A stretch of 64,000 nucleotides of DNA, from NCBI GenBank assembly GCA_011037195.1, contig JAAEAF010014503.1, positions 124,001-188,000 of the forward strand. The letters are read 5' to 3'. The translations under genes were made by a program, and so were the position numbers. Below the pieces are notes generated by a model. It did no database searches. It saw nothing but the letters and a program-made list of their open reading frames with translations, and was not told where the DNA came from. The number at the start of each line of letters is the position of its first letter. Position 1 is the stretch's first letter. Below, piece after piece: positions 43,775 through 54,289 of this stretch. The DNA is from Triatoma infestans. Lineage: Eukaryota; Arthropoda; Insecta; Hemiptera; Reduviidae.

Positions 43775-44027
43775 GGAATTAGCTTAGAGTAGCGCACTGG
43801 AATTGGAACGAAGGGTTGCCTCTTCGAGTCCAACATCGCTATCCTAAGCTTTTCTCGTTATAGAAAACCTCTGCAGCTCAATGTCCGGTAATGGACAGTT
43901 TTGTCTATAATGAGACATGACTGTCCTAAGGCCAGCAACGCTCTGGGTTTTGATATAGCTATATACGCTCACAGAAGCTTTGGATAGCGTAGAACTTTTT
44001 CTCTTTCCTTATAAATAAAAACAAAAG
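43775..44027 (+). mobile_element. SINE, diverged
   Basis: GGAATTAGCTTAGAGTAGCGC (box A), CTCTTCGAGTCC (box B), body with TGTCCGGTAATGGACAG, and end near 44000 lacking the usual CCAATGACCATAG end. Confidence 0.65.
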
Positions 44028-44919
44028 GAAGGTTCTAGCACAGTATTTTTTGGATATGAATCTGTCTTGGTAGTCTCAAAGTATTATTTTAATGTGATGA
44101 TCAAGAAATGGACACAAGAACTAAATTAGCAAAGGCATAATACATGTTTACAAAATATTATAAAAGATAAATAAAAAATTCAACTGGGAGCCTGGTGCCT
44201 TAGCTTCTTATTAATATCCATAAAAGTGTGACAGACTTTTGCCTTAAGAGTAATAAATTTTATGTTATAATAAGTTGTTTGCCAAATTACACAAATATTT
44301 TACACTATATAATATAAAAAATGTTGTACAATAAAAAAAAAGAAGTGTTAATAACATAATAGATATGTGTATTACTTCAGAAAAAAACTGTTGCACATGT
44401 TGGACCTACACTATAAACAAAGAGCACATGCTATCTTTTGAAAAATTGCTTCATAAATTCTTTTATTATCTCCTTTATTTATGTAATATTCTAAAGTGCA
44501 TTTTACCATAGAATTCAAAACTTTTTTTTAGAAAATTGATTAATATAAAAATTCACAAATTGTAAATGAAAAAACAAAAAATATATGTCCGAAACGGGCC
44601 TTTAGAAGGATTCCATGAATGATGGGTTCTAGATTGCCCAAGTATCTCTTCTAGATTTATTAAAAACTCAAAAGTTTTTATTCTTTCCGAATGTTTATTT
44701 TACAACTAACATGATTAAATGATTCTTTAAAATCAGTTAGGAACATCTTCTTCTAATTTCCATCTTATTTAAATATATTTTAATCCCCTTACTCGTCTCC
44801 ACGGTGGCTTAGCAAGTCTCTATGTTCAATGTGCCCAGCCTCATCTCTAGACAATTTCCGTCCGTTATCATTAATTTCCATAAAGGTCGGGCAACTCAGA
44901 ACATATTAATTAATATATA
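44028..44919. other. AT-rich stretch without recognised features
   Basis: No supported ORF, repeat or RNA gene. Confidence 0.4.
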
Positions 44920-45184
44920 ATCAAACTAAACTGTTTTTAATGGGATTGAGCCCTAAAATTATCAGAATTTTAAAACATTTGTATGGTAACGCTATTTAAT
45001 TTATCCTCTCATATTTTAATGACAGAAGAGGATTTAGAAGGGGAAATTCTCTCCCCTTATCTGTTCATCTTGTTTATATCGGATTTAGAAAATTTTGTTT
45101 ATGGAAAGGGAGGGTATTTCTGGTCTGAATATACATGGCCTTAATGATTATTGGTTCTCTTATATGCAGACGATCTAATTATTT
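44920..45184 (+). pseudogene. LINE reverse transcriptase fragment with YADD box
   Basis: Text: FLMGLSPKIIRILKHLYGNA, then LPLYLFILFISDLENFVYGK (motif B/C approach SPxLFxLFIxDLE) and LLYADDLIILSEE (catalytic YADD) in two frames. A short piece of palm domain, cut at 45184 by a repeat and the R1-like end. Clade not certain. Confidence 0.7.
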
Positions 45185-45237
45185 TGTCCGAAGAGACTGG
45201 TGTCCGAAGAGACTGGTGTCTCATCCGAAGAGACTGG
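45185..45237 (+). repeat. Triplicated 14-16-bp unit at an element joint
   Basis: TGTCCGAAGAGACTGG at 45185 and 45201, then TCATCCGAAGAGACTGG ending about 45237. The repeats mark the junction between the RT fragment and the R1-like end. Confidence 0.7.
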
Positions 45238-45498
45238 TGGGACAGGGTTGCTATCTTTGTCCGGACGGTTCTTCGGATGAAGATTATTGAGATGAACCGG
45301 CACCTCGACCTCCCGAGGACGGGGTCCAGCTAGTCTGGAGTGTGCCCGTTAGGGCGTATTACGAGGCACCACCCCGAAGTAATACCTTAGCAGTTCTGTG
45401 GTGGGCGTATGCCTGCGAGGGAGGAGGGGGTTTTTAGGGGGTGCGAGTCCCACACTTGTGCGAAGGCATTTCCCCCCCTCCAAAAAAAAAAAAAAAAA
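45224..45498 (+). mobile_element. R1-like LINE 3' end with poly(A)
   Basis: Last codons read WWDRVAIFVRTVLRMK, EMNRHLDLPRTGSS and TAG, in the style of R1-clade C-termini. A 3' UTR of about 180 bp follows, with CCCGTTAGGGCGTATTACGA and CATTTCCCCCCCTCC, and an A-tail of 18 at 45481-45498. A strongly 5'-truncated copy. Confidence 0.65.
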
Positions 45499-46099
45499 AT
45501 GAATAATATAAACTGTTAAGTAAGGTAAATGCCGCTTATAAACCAAAACTTAATGCTGTTATTGTAAGCTATTTAAAATTAAGATGCTTTGCATAGTTGT
45601 CGAGATGATCTAAATTTTTACCGTTATTCTTTTATTTTATAATATTAATAAATGAATTTACTTTTATTTTTAAATTTTATAAGCCAACTCCCTACACTAA
45701 GCTTGTAATGCTTCAATGTAGTAAATAAATAATAATAATAATAATAATATATAATCAAAGAGCAAATAGATTCCGTTCATTGCCTTATGAATAAGTACTT
45801 CTCCATTTTATTACGAATGTTTCTTAACGTCCAGCCAACAGATATGCTAGAATGTTTAGTAAAATGGAATAAAACGTTTTACACCTATGTAATGCATATG
45901 ATACGATTTCCGATTGTTTGAATATTCATGCACAAAATCTCCCATTTCCAGATTAAATAAAAAGTAAAAATATAAATGGCAAATTGGTTGATGATAAACT
46001 ATTGTCTAATACGTTTCCGCCATAATCCAGTTCCTTTGGCATTTAGGTGAAAACAGCCTAGAATTATTAATACTTACAAATCAAGTCTCATTACACACG
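45499..46099. other. AT-rich stretch, (TAA)n near 45730
   Basis: Only a short AAT-type microsatellite. Nothing else supported. Confidence 0.4.
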
Positions 46100-46390
46100 A
46101 ATATGTTCAAGTTCATTATTAAAAAAAATAAAATAAAAAACTGATGTGAAACACTCACACGATTTTCTCTTACTTCTATTCATGTATTTAAATAGTTACG
46201 AAGATTTCAAAAAAAAATTGTTGGAGCTGTATTCGTCAAAAATCATGAAAACTGAAAAAAATCTGAAAATTCACACGTCCGATTGATAGATCGTGAACGA
46301 AACCTTCGTGTCAGTTCTGGTGGGATGGTAGTACTTAAACGAAATACTAAGTTTGAGCTTCATGCGATTTTTCTTTTTGAAATATCTGTT

Positions 46391-46425
<35 letters not shown>
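46100..46425 (+). repeat. Interspersed repeat R with (CA)n
   Basis: Contains CTCTTACTTCTATTCATG, TTGGAGCTGTATTCGTC, TTTGAGCTTCATGCGATTTT and a (CA)n tract at about 46394-46423. Confidence 0.5.
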
Positions 46426-46469
46426 TACTCCTATATATATTGCTAAGCAATTGACATCACTAGAATCAA

Positions 46470-47890
46470 TCCTCAGAGGTACATCTATAGCCGGCTCAAC
46501 GCCTATTTGGAAATTCCAATTTCTTACAAGCAGTGGCCTCATCCACCAACTGTTGACTGTATTAATGTTATTAACATTAATCCGGAAGAAAATGTCTCAG
46601 AGGCAAATTATATGATATTTACCGATGTTAGCCGATCCCTAGATGGAAATTGGATGCGGATTTGTAGTGTATTCTGGGAACCAAACAGTGATAGAAAGAG
46701 AATTCCGACTGGGACATACCTGTTCCAATAAACAGGCGAAAATGTTGGCGATCATTCAGGCCTTGCATTGGTTATGAGAAGAAAGCAGAGGAACCACAAT
46801 AGGACGCGTGTTCATCTTCACAGACAGCAAGATCTCTCTGGACATCTTGGTCAATTTTAAATAAAAAGAAAGAAAATAAATAATAATTACAAAATATACA
46901 AAACTTCTACAACACTGAAATAAACTAAACTTCAAAGAATTCCAAAATTTATGTTATTAATAAATGCACAGAGAATTGTTGAATGCAGTTGTACTCAGTA
47001 AATACAGATTTGTCGATGGGAGGCCAAGACTGATTCAAAACCACGTTGAAATGGCGGATGAGAAGTGCTCTGGCAGCCTCAAGGAGTGAGCAGTCAAACG
47101 CGCGAGCTGTTAAAGGAACTGAACAGTAAGGGCTCCATTTGCTTCAGTTGGACAAAAGCTCACTGACGGGGACGGCGGGCAATGTGAGAGCTGACTTTTT
47201 AGCTAAAATGGGTGCAGCCAATAAAGACTTAGTAGAAAATTACAGCCACTTTCCTCTCACTTTTCTACGTAAAAGTATGAGGATGCGAGATGAGCAAGAA
47301 TGGGACCTTTCATGGCGAAACTGCTCAAGTGACGAAAGAAATAACGCGTCAGTTTTTCCCCAGCGTACTGCATCGAGTAAAGTTAGGGGATTGGAGACCC
47401 AGCTACAAGGTTACCCAGTTGCTAACCGGCCACGGTACGGAAATTACGTACTTATTTAACCTGTTTTGGCCATACAGGCTCTGCCACTTGCCCTTGCGAT
47501 CCAACAGCAACTCAGCTCCAGACGGTCGATCACCTTATATTTGACTGCTCACTCCTTGAGGCTGCCAGAGCACTTCTCATCCGCCATTTCAACGTGGTTT
47601 TGAATCAGTCTTGGCCTCCAATCGATAAATCTGTATTTACTGAGTACAACTGCATTCAACAATTCTCTGTGCATTTATTAATAGTATAAAGTTTCAACTT
47701 CTTTGAAGTTTAGTTTATTTTAGTGTTGTAGAAGTTTTTTATATTTTGTAATTATTATTTATTTTCTTTCTTTTTATTTAAATTACGTTATATTCTGTTA
47801 TATCGAACAATTAGAAATGTTTTGTAAATTTATTTGTTATATGATATACATGCAATGTAATACATTTTTGTGGTACTTGCTGAAATAAAG
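46470..47890 (+). pseudogene. I-like LINE: RNase H and C-terminal region
   Basis: First part (46490-46857): EIPISYKQWPHPPTVD, NYMIFTDVSRSLDGNW (TDGSR-type), a shifted frame with CSNKQAKMLAIIQALHW and RVFIFTDSKISLDILVNF: RNase H motifs. Second part (47098-47700): SWTKAHSGTAGNVRADFLAK-like in 47139 on (last RNase H motif, N and D), LTGHGTEITYLF, CPCDPTATQ-like with TVDHLIFDCSLLEAARALLI (Cys/His end) and IDKSVFTEYNCIQQF. The two parts were contiguous before a 240-bp inverted piece split them. Stops and shifts are frequent. The 3' UTR ends in a microsatellite tail (47890-47945). Confidence 0.78.
46858..47097 (-). mobile_element. Inverted copy of the same LINE's 3' end
   Basis: The complement of about 47553-47770: TTGACTGCTCACTCCTTGAG, CTCATCCGCCATTTCAACG, GAATCAGTCTTGGCCTCC, and onward to TTATTTTCTTTC. 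It sits inside the RNase H region of its own family, as a short 5'-truncated copy inserted on the other strand or a rearrangement. Confidence 0.8.
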
Positions 47891-47905
47891 TTTATTTAAA
47901 ATACA

Positions 47906-47945
47906 CACACACACACACACACACATACATACATACATACACATC
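47906..47945 (+). repeat. (CA)n then (CATA)n microsatellite
   Basis: A run of CA about 22 bases long followed by CATA repeats, directly after the LINE 3' end. Confidence 0.85.
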
Positions 47946-48159
47946 ATTTATAGTTTAGAGTTTTTACAAACATAAATATCTAATCACTTTTTTCTGGGCT
48001 TCAGGGAGAAACCGAGTTTCTGGATTTCTGCCATTATACAGCTTCTCTTTGTTTACGTAAATATAAAGATGTAATTATTTTTCAACAAGAGGTCGAAATC
48101 TGTCGGAAATGTAAGTTGAGGAGGGGGACATTTTCCTTTTAACCTAATAGAAATTTTGT

Positions 48160-48340
48160 AATAACTATGATTTTGTACATCGTAGCATGCTTCATTATTT
48201 TGGTTTCTTACAGGTTTCGGATTCACATCCATCGTCAGACTAAGATTTTCAATCAATTCGTGTAGTGAAATGACTTCAATTAAATGTTTATATCACGCAG
48301 CACATTGGTTGAAACAATTAGAAATCTCTGAAGAGAATTT
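48160..48340 (-). mobile_element. Hammerhead-like unit (family G), single
   Basis: Motif on - at 48202-48240: CTGACGA, T, GGATGTGAATCC hairpin, GAAACCTGT. Box valid with N7=C. Flanks CGTAGCATGC and TTCGTGTAG match the tandem units at 58767-59110. Confidence 0.5.
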
Positions 48341-48711
48341 TTTTTGAACTAATTGTTTGTATCTTGATTGCAATTCTAGCAGCGAAGTGTGGCATCTCGC
48401 TTGATTTTTTTAACATACTAATGTGCCACTTATTGGATTCTTTTTTGAAATATTCAATTCAGTAAATGTAAGGGACAATAAGGGCAACATTCAAGGTGCG
48501 TTCCTTGAAGTGCGTGTTCAAAGTGAAGACAAAATTATCAACTTGTAATCGATAATAAACGCGTTAATCAGACTTGTTGGTTTGATAAGAAGTGATCGTT
48601 TTTTTCAGACACTAGCTGTCTGCGCGGCAGACACCCAAGGCGAGATGGCGAGTAGTGGCAAAAAATACAAAAAAATGAATAATAATGGTTAACAATGAAA
48701 ACGAGACTTAC

Positions 48712-48786
48712 CCTTTGGTGACGGTGAGTGATGAATAGAAGAAGGGTTGATGAGACGAAAGGCGGACTGAGAAAGGAAGAGGTGGC

Positions 48787-48839
<53 letters not shown>

Positions 48840-49380
48840 ACGAAAGAAAGGATATCAGGTGAAAGGAAGGGGTTGGAGTGCTCCGTGGAAGCGGATGACG
48901 CTGCTGTTGAACTGCTAGACGATTGTGAGTCCACCAAGGTGCGAACGATGTATCCTCTTGAAGGAGATGGCGCGAGAAGTGCTTCTTATTATTCACCGAT
49001 GAATAAATGAGTGAAACTATCCGAATGAATAGGCGCTTAATAAGGCGAGGAGAAATATATCTCAGGGCGACAAGCACTACGAGAAGGCGGTACAGACGTG
49101 GACGCACAGAAGAGAATAATGCAAGTTATCGCAACCAGCAGAAGAAGGCAAGTGAGAAAATTTTAGAGAAATAAGAAGATTTAAAGGGTGAGAGGAACTG
49201 AACTAACGCGCGAGTTCCACAAGATAAAAGAGCCGACAATCCCACCACCAAGATAGAAAGAGAGGGAAAAATGCGGGGAAGCGTGAGAACGAGGCGGAAG
49301 ATGAAAGAAGAAACAGGAAATAATAGTTTGGAAAGTAACAGGGGATTAAAGTGCAAATGCAACAGAATGAAATTTAAGCC
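48712..49380 (-). promoter_or_regulatory. Candidate first (5' UTR) exon and promoter region
   Basis: On the minus strand the sequence is richer in CpG and GC than the rest of the window, matches no other repeat here, has an arthropod initiator-like TAGTTCAGTTCC near 49200, and ends at CACCAAAGG/GTAAGT, a consensus 5' splice site (exon end 48712). It holds no long credible ORF; the 179-codon frame across it is caused by a (TG)n run. This fits a noncoding first exon of a host gene that continues to the left, but no downstream exon is identified. Confidence 0.4.
48789..48836 (+). repeat. (TG)n microsatellite
   Basis: About 24 TG repeats. Creates poly-His and poly-Val/Cys shadow ORFs. Confidence 0.95.
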
Positions 49381-49599
49381 TCAAAGGTGCCGCGACTGAA
49401 CACTAGCAGATGGATTCGATTTAAGATTCCAAGGCATTTATTTTATTTTGTTTTATTTACAACATGCTCTGTACATACGCATATTACCATATATAATGCA
49501 AACGCAAAACAATCGTAATTTGAAACAGAGATACATAAATTAAAAGTGAAGTATACACAAAGCTATATGTTAATTTGAAAGATAAACACATCTTTACAA
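49381..49599. other. AT-rich spacer
   Basis: No supported feature. Confidence 0.4.
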
Positions 49600-50692
49600 T
49601 AAGTACTTAACTCAGCTGCAACGGCCAAGTTTCTCAATTAAGAGACATTAATAAAGGAGTTCCGCAATATCAGTTTTGGGGCCACTGTTATTCCTGTTAT
49701 ATATTAATGAATTGGAAGCAGTACTTTCGGGGGAAGGCATTTTATACGCTGATGACACCACGTTAATTGCGAAAGGCAAGACTGTTGAAGAGGCGACAAA
49801 GAAGGCTAATGATAACATTTCATCCCTTAGAACATGGCTAGAAAAAAATGAGTTAGTGTTGAATGAAAAGAAAACGCAAAGTATGACGTTTAGTCTAATT
49901 GAGAAAAAGACAGAAGATACTACAAGATTTCTAGGCGTTACATTAGATTGTAGACTTAGCTGGAAATGTCATGTACAAACCTTGAGTAACCAGTTATCAC
50001 AAACCATTTTCTTATTGAGAAAACTGCGTGAAGAGGTTCCAATAGAGGTTATAAAGACTGCCTATTATGGTCTATTCCATTCTAGAATGGCATATGGTAT
50101 TGAACTATGGGGAGGTACCTCCGATGCTTATATTATTTTCAGACTTCAAAAGAAAGCTATTAGAGCAATAATGAAGAAAAATGCTCGAGAAAGCTGTAGG
50201 CCTTTCTTTCGAGAGTTACGTATAATGACATTACCCTCGGTTTTCAGTTTCAAACATTCACTAAAAAAGAAAAAAGACATGTTATTAGATGTTAGAGGAT
50301 AAACATACTCATAATTTACGTAATAAAGAGGATTTATGCGTCCCTTATAAGAGACTTGTGATGTCTGACTTCCATTCCAGTGTTATATCGGTGAAAATAT
50401 TTAACAAAATTCCTTCAAGAATTAGACAGTTAAGTGAGAAACACTTCAAACAATCGGTTAGCGAATTTTTAATAAAAAATTGCTTTTATGATATTAAAGA
50501 TTTCTTGAACACAAAGTGGAGTGATGAACAATTTCATGTGATGTGAAGTGGACTGAATGTATTAAGTTTGTTTTTATGATAATTAGTGTAAAGTTCATTT
50601 TATTCTTGTTATTGGAATTTGTTATTTTGTTGACATTATATTGACGAGCCTTTTATATTATAAAAATGTATCCAGGCAAATAAATAAATAAA
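49600..50692 (+). pseudogene. Jockey/CR1-like LINE: RT palm to C-terminus
   Basis: NGQVSQLRDINKGVPQ (motif B, with one base lost in the QGSVLGP part), GPLLFLLYINELEAVLSG, GILYADDTTLIAKG (catalytic YADD), LNEKKTQSM, RFLGVTLDCRLSWKCHV, AYYGLFHSRMAYGIELWGG, LQKKAIRAIMKKNARESCRP and FFRELRIMTLPSVF. A frameshift at about 50290 moves to HNLRNKEDLCVPYKRL, then FNKIPSRIRQLSEKHFKQS and the stop at 50544. 3' UTR and (AAAT)n tail end near 50692. 5'-truncated but only two frame breaks, so fairly young. Confidence 0.85.
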
Positions 50693-51812
50693 TAAAAAAT
50701 TATCAAACACATTTTGACACACAAATAAATCATTATGTAGTTAATATTAAGGGAAAAAAAAAGTTAGGAAAGGAGTAGAGTGACAAGGACAGCTGGGATC
50801 AGTAATGATTTTAAAACGATGTAGATATTGGTGAATTCTTGCATGCATGCCCGCTCAGTATGTGGGTGAGGTTGAAAGTTAGAGCTAGCTTTGAATACTT
50901 AAGTCGATCATACATAAATCATTCGAAACACAACGTTTTGTAATTTTGCTTCTTTTTATACTTTGATAATCACAATTTATTCCATAAGAAATAATTAAAT
51001 TGTCTCATCGATTAAAGACACATGATTATCCAGGGATTCCTTAATGAGTACAAGGTCAGTTGGCTATCCATTTTGAATAGCTACTACAGTCCTGCCAGCT
51101 ACGTCTTCAGTTAAAATTGCCCATTCTCTGCATTGCTGCAGTATTCGAATACTTTAAACAATGGTCGAACCTCAGCTCGATTGTTGGGAGCAGTTTTTCC
51201 GCCAGTTGAAATTGTTTTGTACATATCATGTTTTCCATGTTGAATATCATAATCATGACACAATAGAAAGTTGATCAAAAGTGATACATAATTAAATGAA
51301 TTATAGAATAACTTTGAGGAAAAATTGGTCAATTGAAAGTAGATTAATGTATTTATGTGAATACTATATGGTTATGCAATAGTTTAAGAAAAAATCCTTT
51401 AGCCACAATTTCAAAGAAATATTTTACAAATAACAATAATTGAGAATTTGTAAATTCAATTAAGAATTATTATTATTTGTTCGAATCTACCAGGTAACGA
51501 ACTCCTAAGTAGAGAAACTTTAATTTAGCATGTTCCATGGACATTATGGGAATTGAATGAAACGTTTTTTTTTTTGTTTTTTTTTTGGCCATAAAACTTT
51601 CTCTTACTAACTGTAGTAAGAGATAGCAAAAATAATATAATAATTGTAAATGCTACTTGATTTCACTTGATCTATTTTTTTTTTCTAGGATAAACAAATA
51701 ATATAGACAAAATAATTCATTTAGTGGGATTGAATATCAATATAAATATGATTTTATTTTTTTTCTCTCAGTTTGGTTTTACAATACATTAAATTTTAAA
51801 CTTTTTCTTTTA
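50693..51812. other. AT-rich stretch without recognised features
   Basis: Only short chance ORFs and T-runs (51567-51590). Confidence 0.4.
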
Positions 51813-52047
51813 GGGGAAGGATTAGCTAAGTGGTTAGGGCGTTGCACTCCCACGCGGAGGTACCGGGTTCGAGTCCAGTGGTACTCTTAGATATTTTCTT
51901 CCTAGCAGCCTCTATAGCTCACTGTTCGGTGATGGACAGTGTTGTCTGTAGCGAGAGAACATTGTCTGGAGGCCGGCAGTGCACTGAGAAGGGTCCGGGC
52001 GCCAATGACCATAGATGTTGACGCGCCTTAAATTAAAAAAAAAAAAT
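51813..52047 (+). mobile_element. SINE
   Basis: GGATTAGCTAAGTGGTTAGG (box A), CCGGGTTCGAGTCC (box B), body with GTGTTGTCTGTAGCGAGAGA and GGGCGCCAATGACCATAG, and an A-tail into which a family A element inserted. Confidence 0.85.
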
Positions 52048-52188
52048 ATCAGAGACATTTTCCGTAGTAGCCTGCTTCATTTTGTGGTCATTGACCCGGT
52101 TTCGGGCGTTCGCCCATCTTCACAAAATGAAGCAGGCTACCACGGAAAATGTCTCTGATGCTTTCCAGCTCTGCGGAACCAACCACCA
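52048..52188. mobile_element. Short family A foldback
   Basis: Left arm ATCAGAGACATTTTCCGTAG...CTTCATTTTGTGG and right arm CACAAAATGAAGC...GTCTCTGATGC are inverted. The left arm keeps a hammerhead-like motif on - (52089-52122) without its helix I partner; the right arm is cut before the motif. Sits in the A-tail of the SINE, with AAAAAAATA on both sides. Confidence 0.65.
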
Positions 52189-52589
52189 CAACAACAAAAA
52201 AATACTTCCTGATCAAGATTCAAAAACCAAATCATATTTTGTCTATTTCAGAATATATGTCACCGATGTTGTTCATACTATAATATTTTTGAACTGCTTT
52301 ATTAAAACAAAACAAAAATTATAGAGTTTCAAATATTTCAATGGATTATTTTGTTTACAACGATTAGTTCTGGCCTGTTAACAAGAGTCACCACTGTTTA
52401 CAATGTTAGCTCTAGCGTGTTATCAAGAGATCTTTGTTTTAAGCAAGAAACAATTAATTTGGATTTTCGGGAAATTTCAAGGCAATTTCAAGGCATATTG
52501 TTCCTTTTAAAAAGCGAAAAACAACATATGTTTTCCCACTCAGGTACCAACGAACCCCCCCTCTTAACCTAATAAAGACACTTTTAAAA
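52189..52589. other. AT-rich spacer
   Basis: No supported feature. Confidence 0.35.
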
Positions 52590-52776
52590 AACCAGTGTAT
52601 CAACTAAATTTGCACTGTGCAAGTCTATGTTATCACACTGTTTTGATAAAAACGTCCTGTTAATGGGCAAACGCCCAAAACCGGTCGATGACCACAAAAG
52701 GAAGCACGCTATTATGGAAAATATCTCTGATGCTATCGAGCTTTGCAGAACCAACCACAACAATGTATTTTTCTTT
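52590..52776 (+). mobile_element. Family A arm, single, plus strand
   Basis: Motif at 52653-52690 (CGTC, CTGTTAA, T, GGGCAAACGCCC hairpin, AAAACCGGTC, GATG) with a damaged box. Arm end CAGAACCAACCACAACAA as in the other copies. No left partner seen. Confidence 0.55.
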
Positions 52777-52798
52777 TTTTTCCATACAACATACATTA

Positions 52799-53255
52799 TG
52801 TAGTGGAAGAAAGAAATGAAAGAAAATAAGAATTATGAAAATAGTTTAGTGAAATAATTTTGTTAATTTTAGCTAGATCAAATAGTGTATTTTAGTGAAG
52901 GGGAAAGAGCCAGGGACTATAATTTAGGTCAATGATACTGAAGAGACAAAGTGACAAAAGATGTTAGGATAAGACAATACATTCCCTCCACACATACCAG
53001 CATTATTTGAAATGATTTGAACTAATAATTAGAAGGCATTCTTTCAGGACAGTCTGAACTAGACATTGAACTAGAACACTTAATTCAGGAATCGTTATTT
53101 TAGCATCAGTGCCAGTTATAAGTTAAAACACAACAGTCTAGTTTCCATATATTAATAAGCTTTTTGCACTCATTGCAAATAACTTGTAACTGTTAGAAGA
53201 ATTATTGCGATCATGTCGCAGTATCAGAAATACTTGTGTTCAAGTCCACAGAATA
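52799..53255 (+). repeat. LTR-like repeat, plus orientation
   Basis: Starts TGTAGTGGAAGAAAG and matches 33650-34072 in complement; also shares CAGGAATCGTTATTTTAG with 3560-3580. Probable solo LTR, unproven. Confidence 0.42.
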
Positions 53256-53473
53256 CGAAAAAATTGTATGTGTGTGTAAACAATATATCTTAAAAAAGGA
53301 AAAACGATAGCAATTGAAAGTGATATTCCATTTAGATACAATCATCGTATCCTGGACCGGCTCAACGCATACGAGTGGGATGCGCCCATGTACGGCACCG
53401 CGCCCTACTAACGAACAAGAAAGTAGGGTAGAAATGGCAAAAAGTCATTAAAATTATAATAAATACTTCTTAG

Positions 53474-53705
53474 GGAAGGAATGAATGGTTAGCGCGTTGG
53501 ACTTCCACGCAGAGGACCCGAGTTCGAGTCCAGCAATGCTGCGGTTAGATTTTTTCTTCCTAGGAGTTTCTACAGCTCCCTGTCCGGTGATGGACAGTGT
53601 TGTCTATAGCGAGAGAACACTGTCTGTGAGGCCGGCAGTGCATTGAGAAGGCTCCTCCAGACGCTAATGACCATAGATGTTGTGAAGCGCCTTAAATAAA
53701 TACAA
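53474..53705 (+). mobile_element. SINE
   Basis: GGAATGAATGGTTAGCGCG (box A region, shortened), CCGAGTTCGAGTCC (box B), then body GTGTTGTCTATAGCGAGAGA, end CTAATGACCATAGATG and A-rich tail. Confidence 0.8.
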
Positions 53706-54289
53706 AAAAAAATTTGGGGAAGTCTTATATTTTTGGGTTAAGTGAGAAATTGAAAAAAAATTTATGATCATGTTATATAACCACTATGGCATAATTCTGC
53801 AATTTAAATTAAAATTGAATTGTAGGAAAACTTTAAACTCAGAACTTTTCTCAAAAGCAATTTTTCCTTAAAATTAATTTTTAATAAGATATAAAACAAC
53901 ACTGGAGAATATTTTGCAATAAACTGAATAAAAATTAGCCAATAACATTTATATAAAAAAAAAAAAAAATTTAATATATATATTACCCTGTAAATAATTA
54001 TGTATCTATATAGAGAGGAGAATGGATTTAGGATTTTTTTTAATAATCTAGCCCCATGTTTGTGCAAAATAATATTGAAATCAAGGTAGAGAATAATATA
54101 GACAAAAAATTCGGGTATATGACAAAGTTTCTCGCTATTACATTAGAGAAACCGTTTATTATAAATGAACTGAACATGGTATACCCAATATTATCAAATT
54201 TACCAACACTTGTGAAATTTAAATTATTTTAATTATTTAATGAAATGTTGTGTTAGATAATGAATTTTTCCGCCAGTGGAAAAATTATT
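53706..54289. other. AT-rich spacer
   Basis: No supported feature. Confidence 0.4.

Noticed and set aside
48568..49107. 179-codon minus-strand ORF with a poly-His tract
   Set aside because: The His run comes from a (TG)n microsatellite read on the other strand; the rest is Ser/Leu/Arg-rich without domain character, and a splice donor lies inside it.
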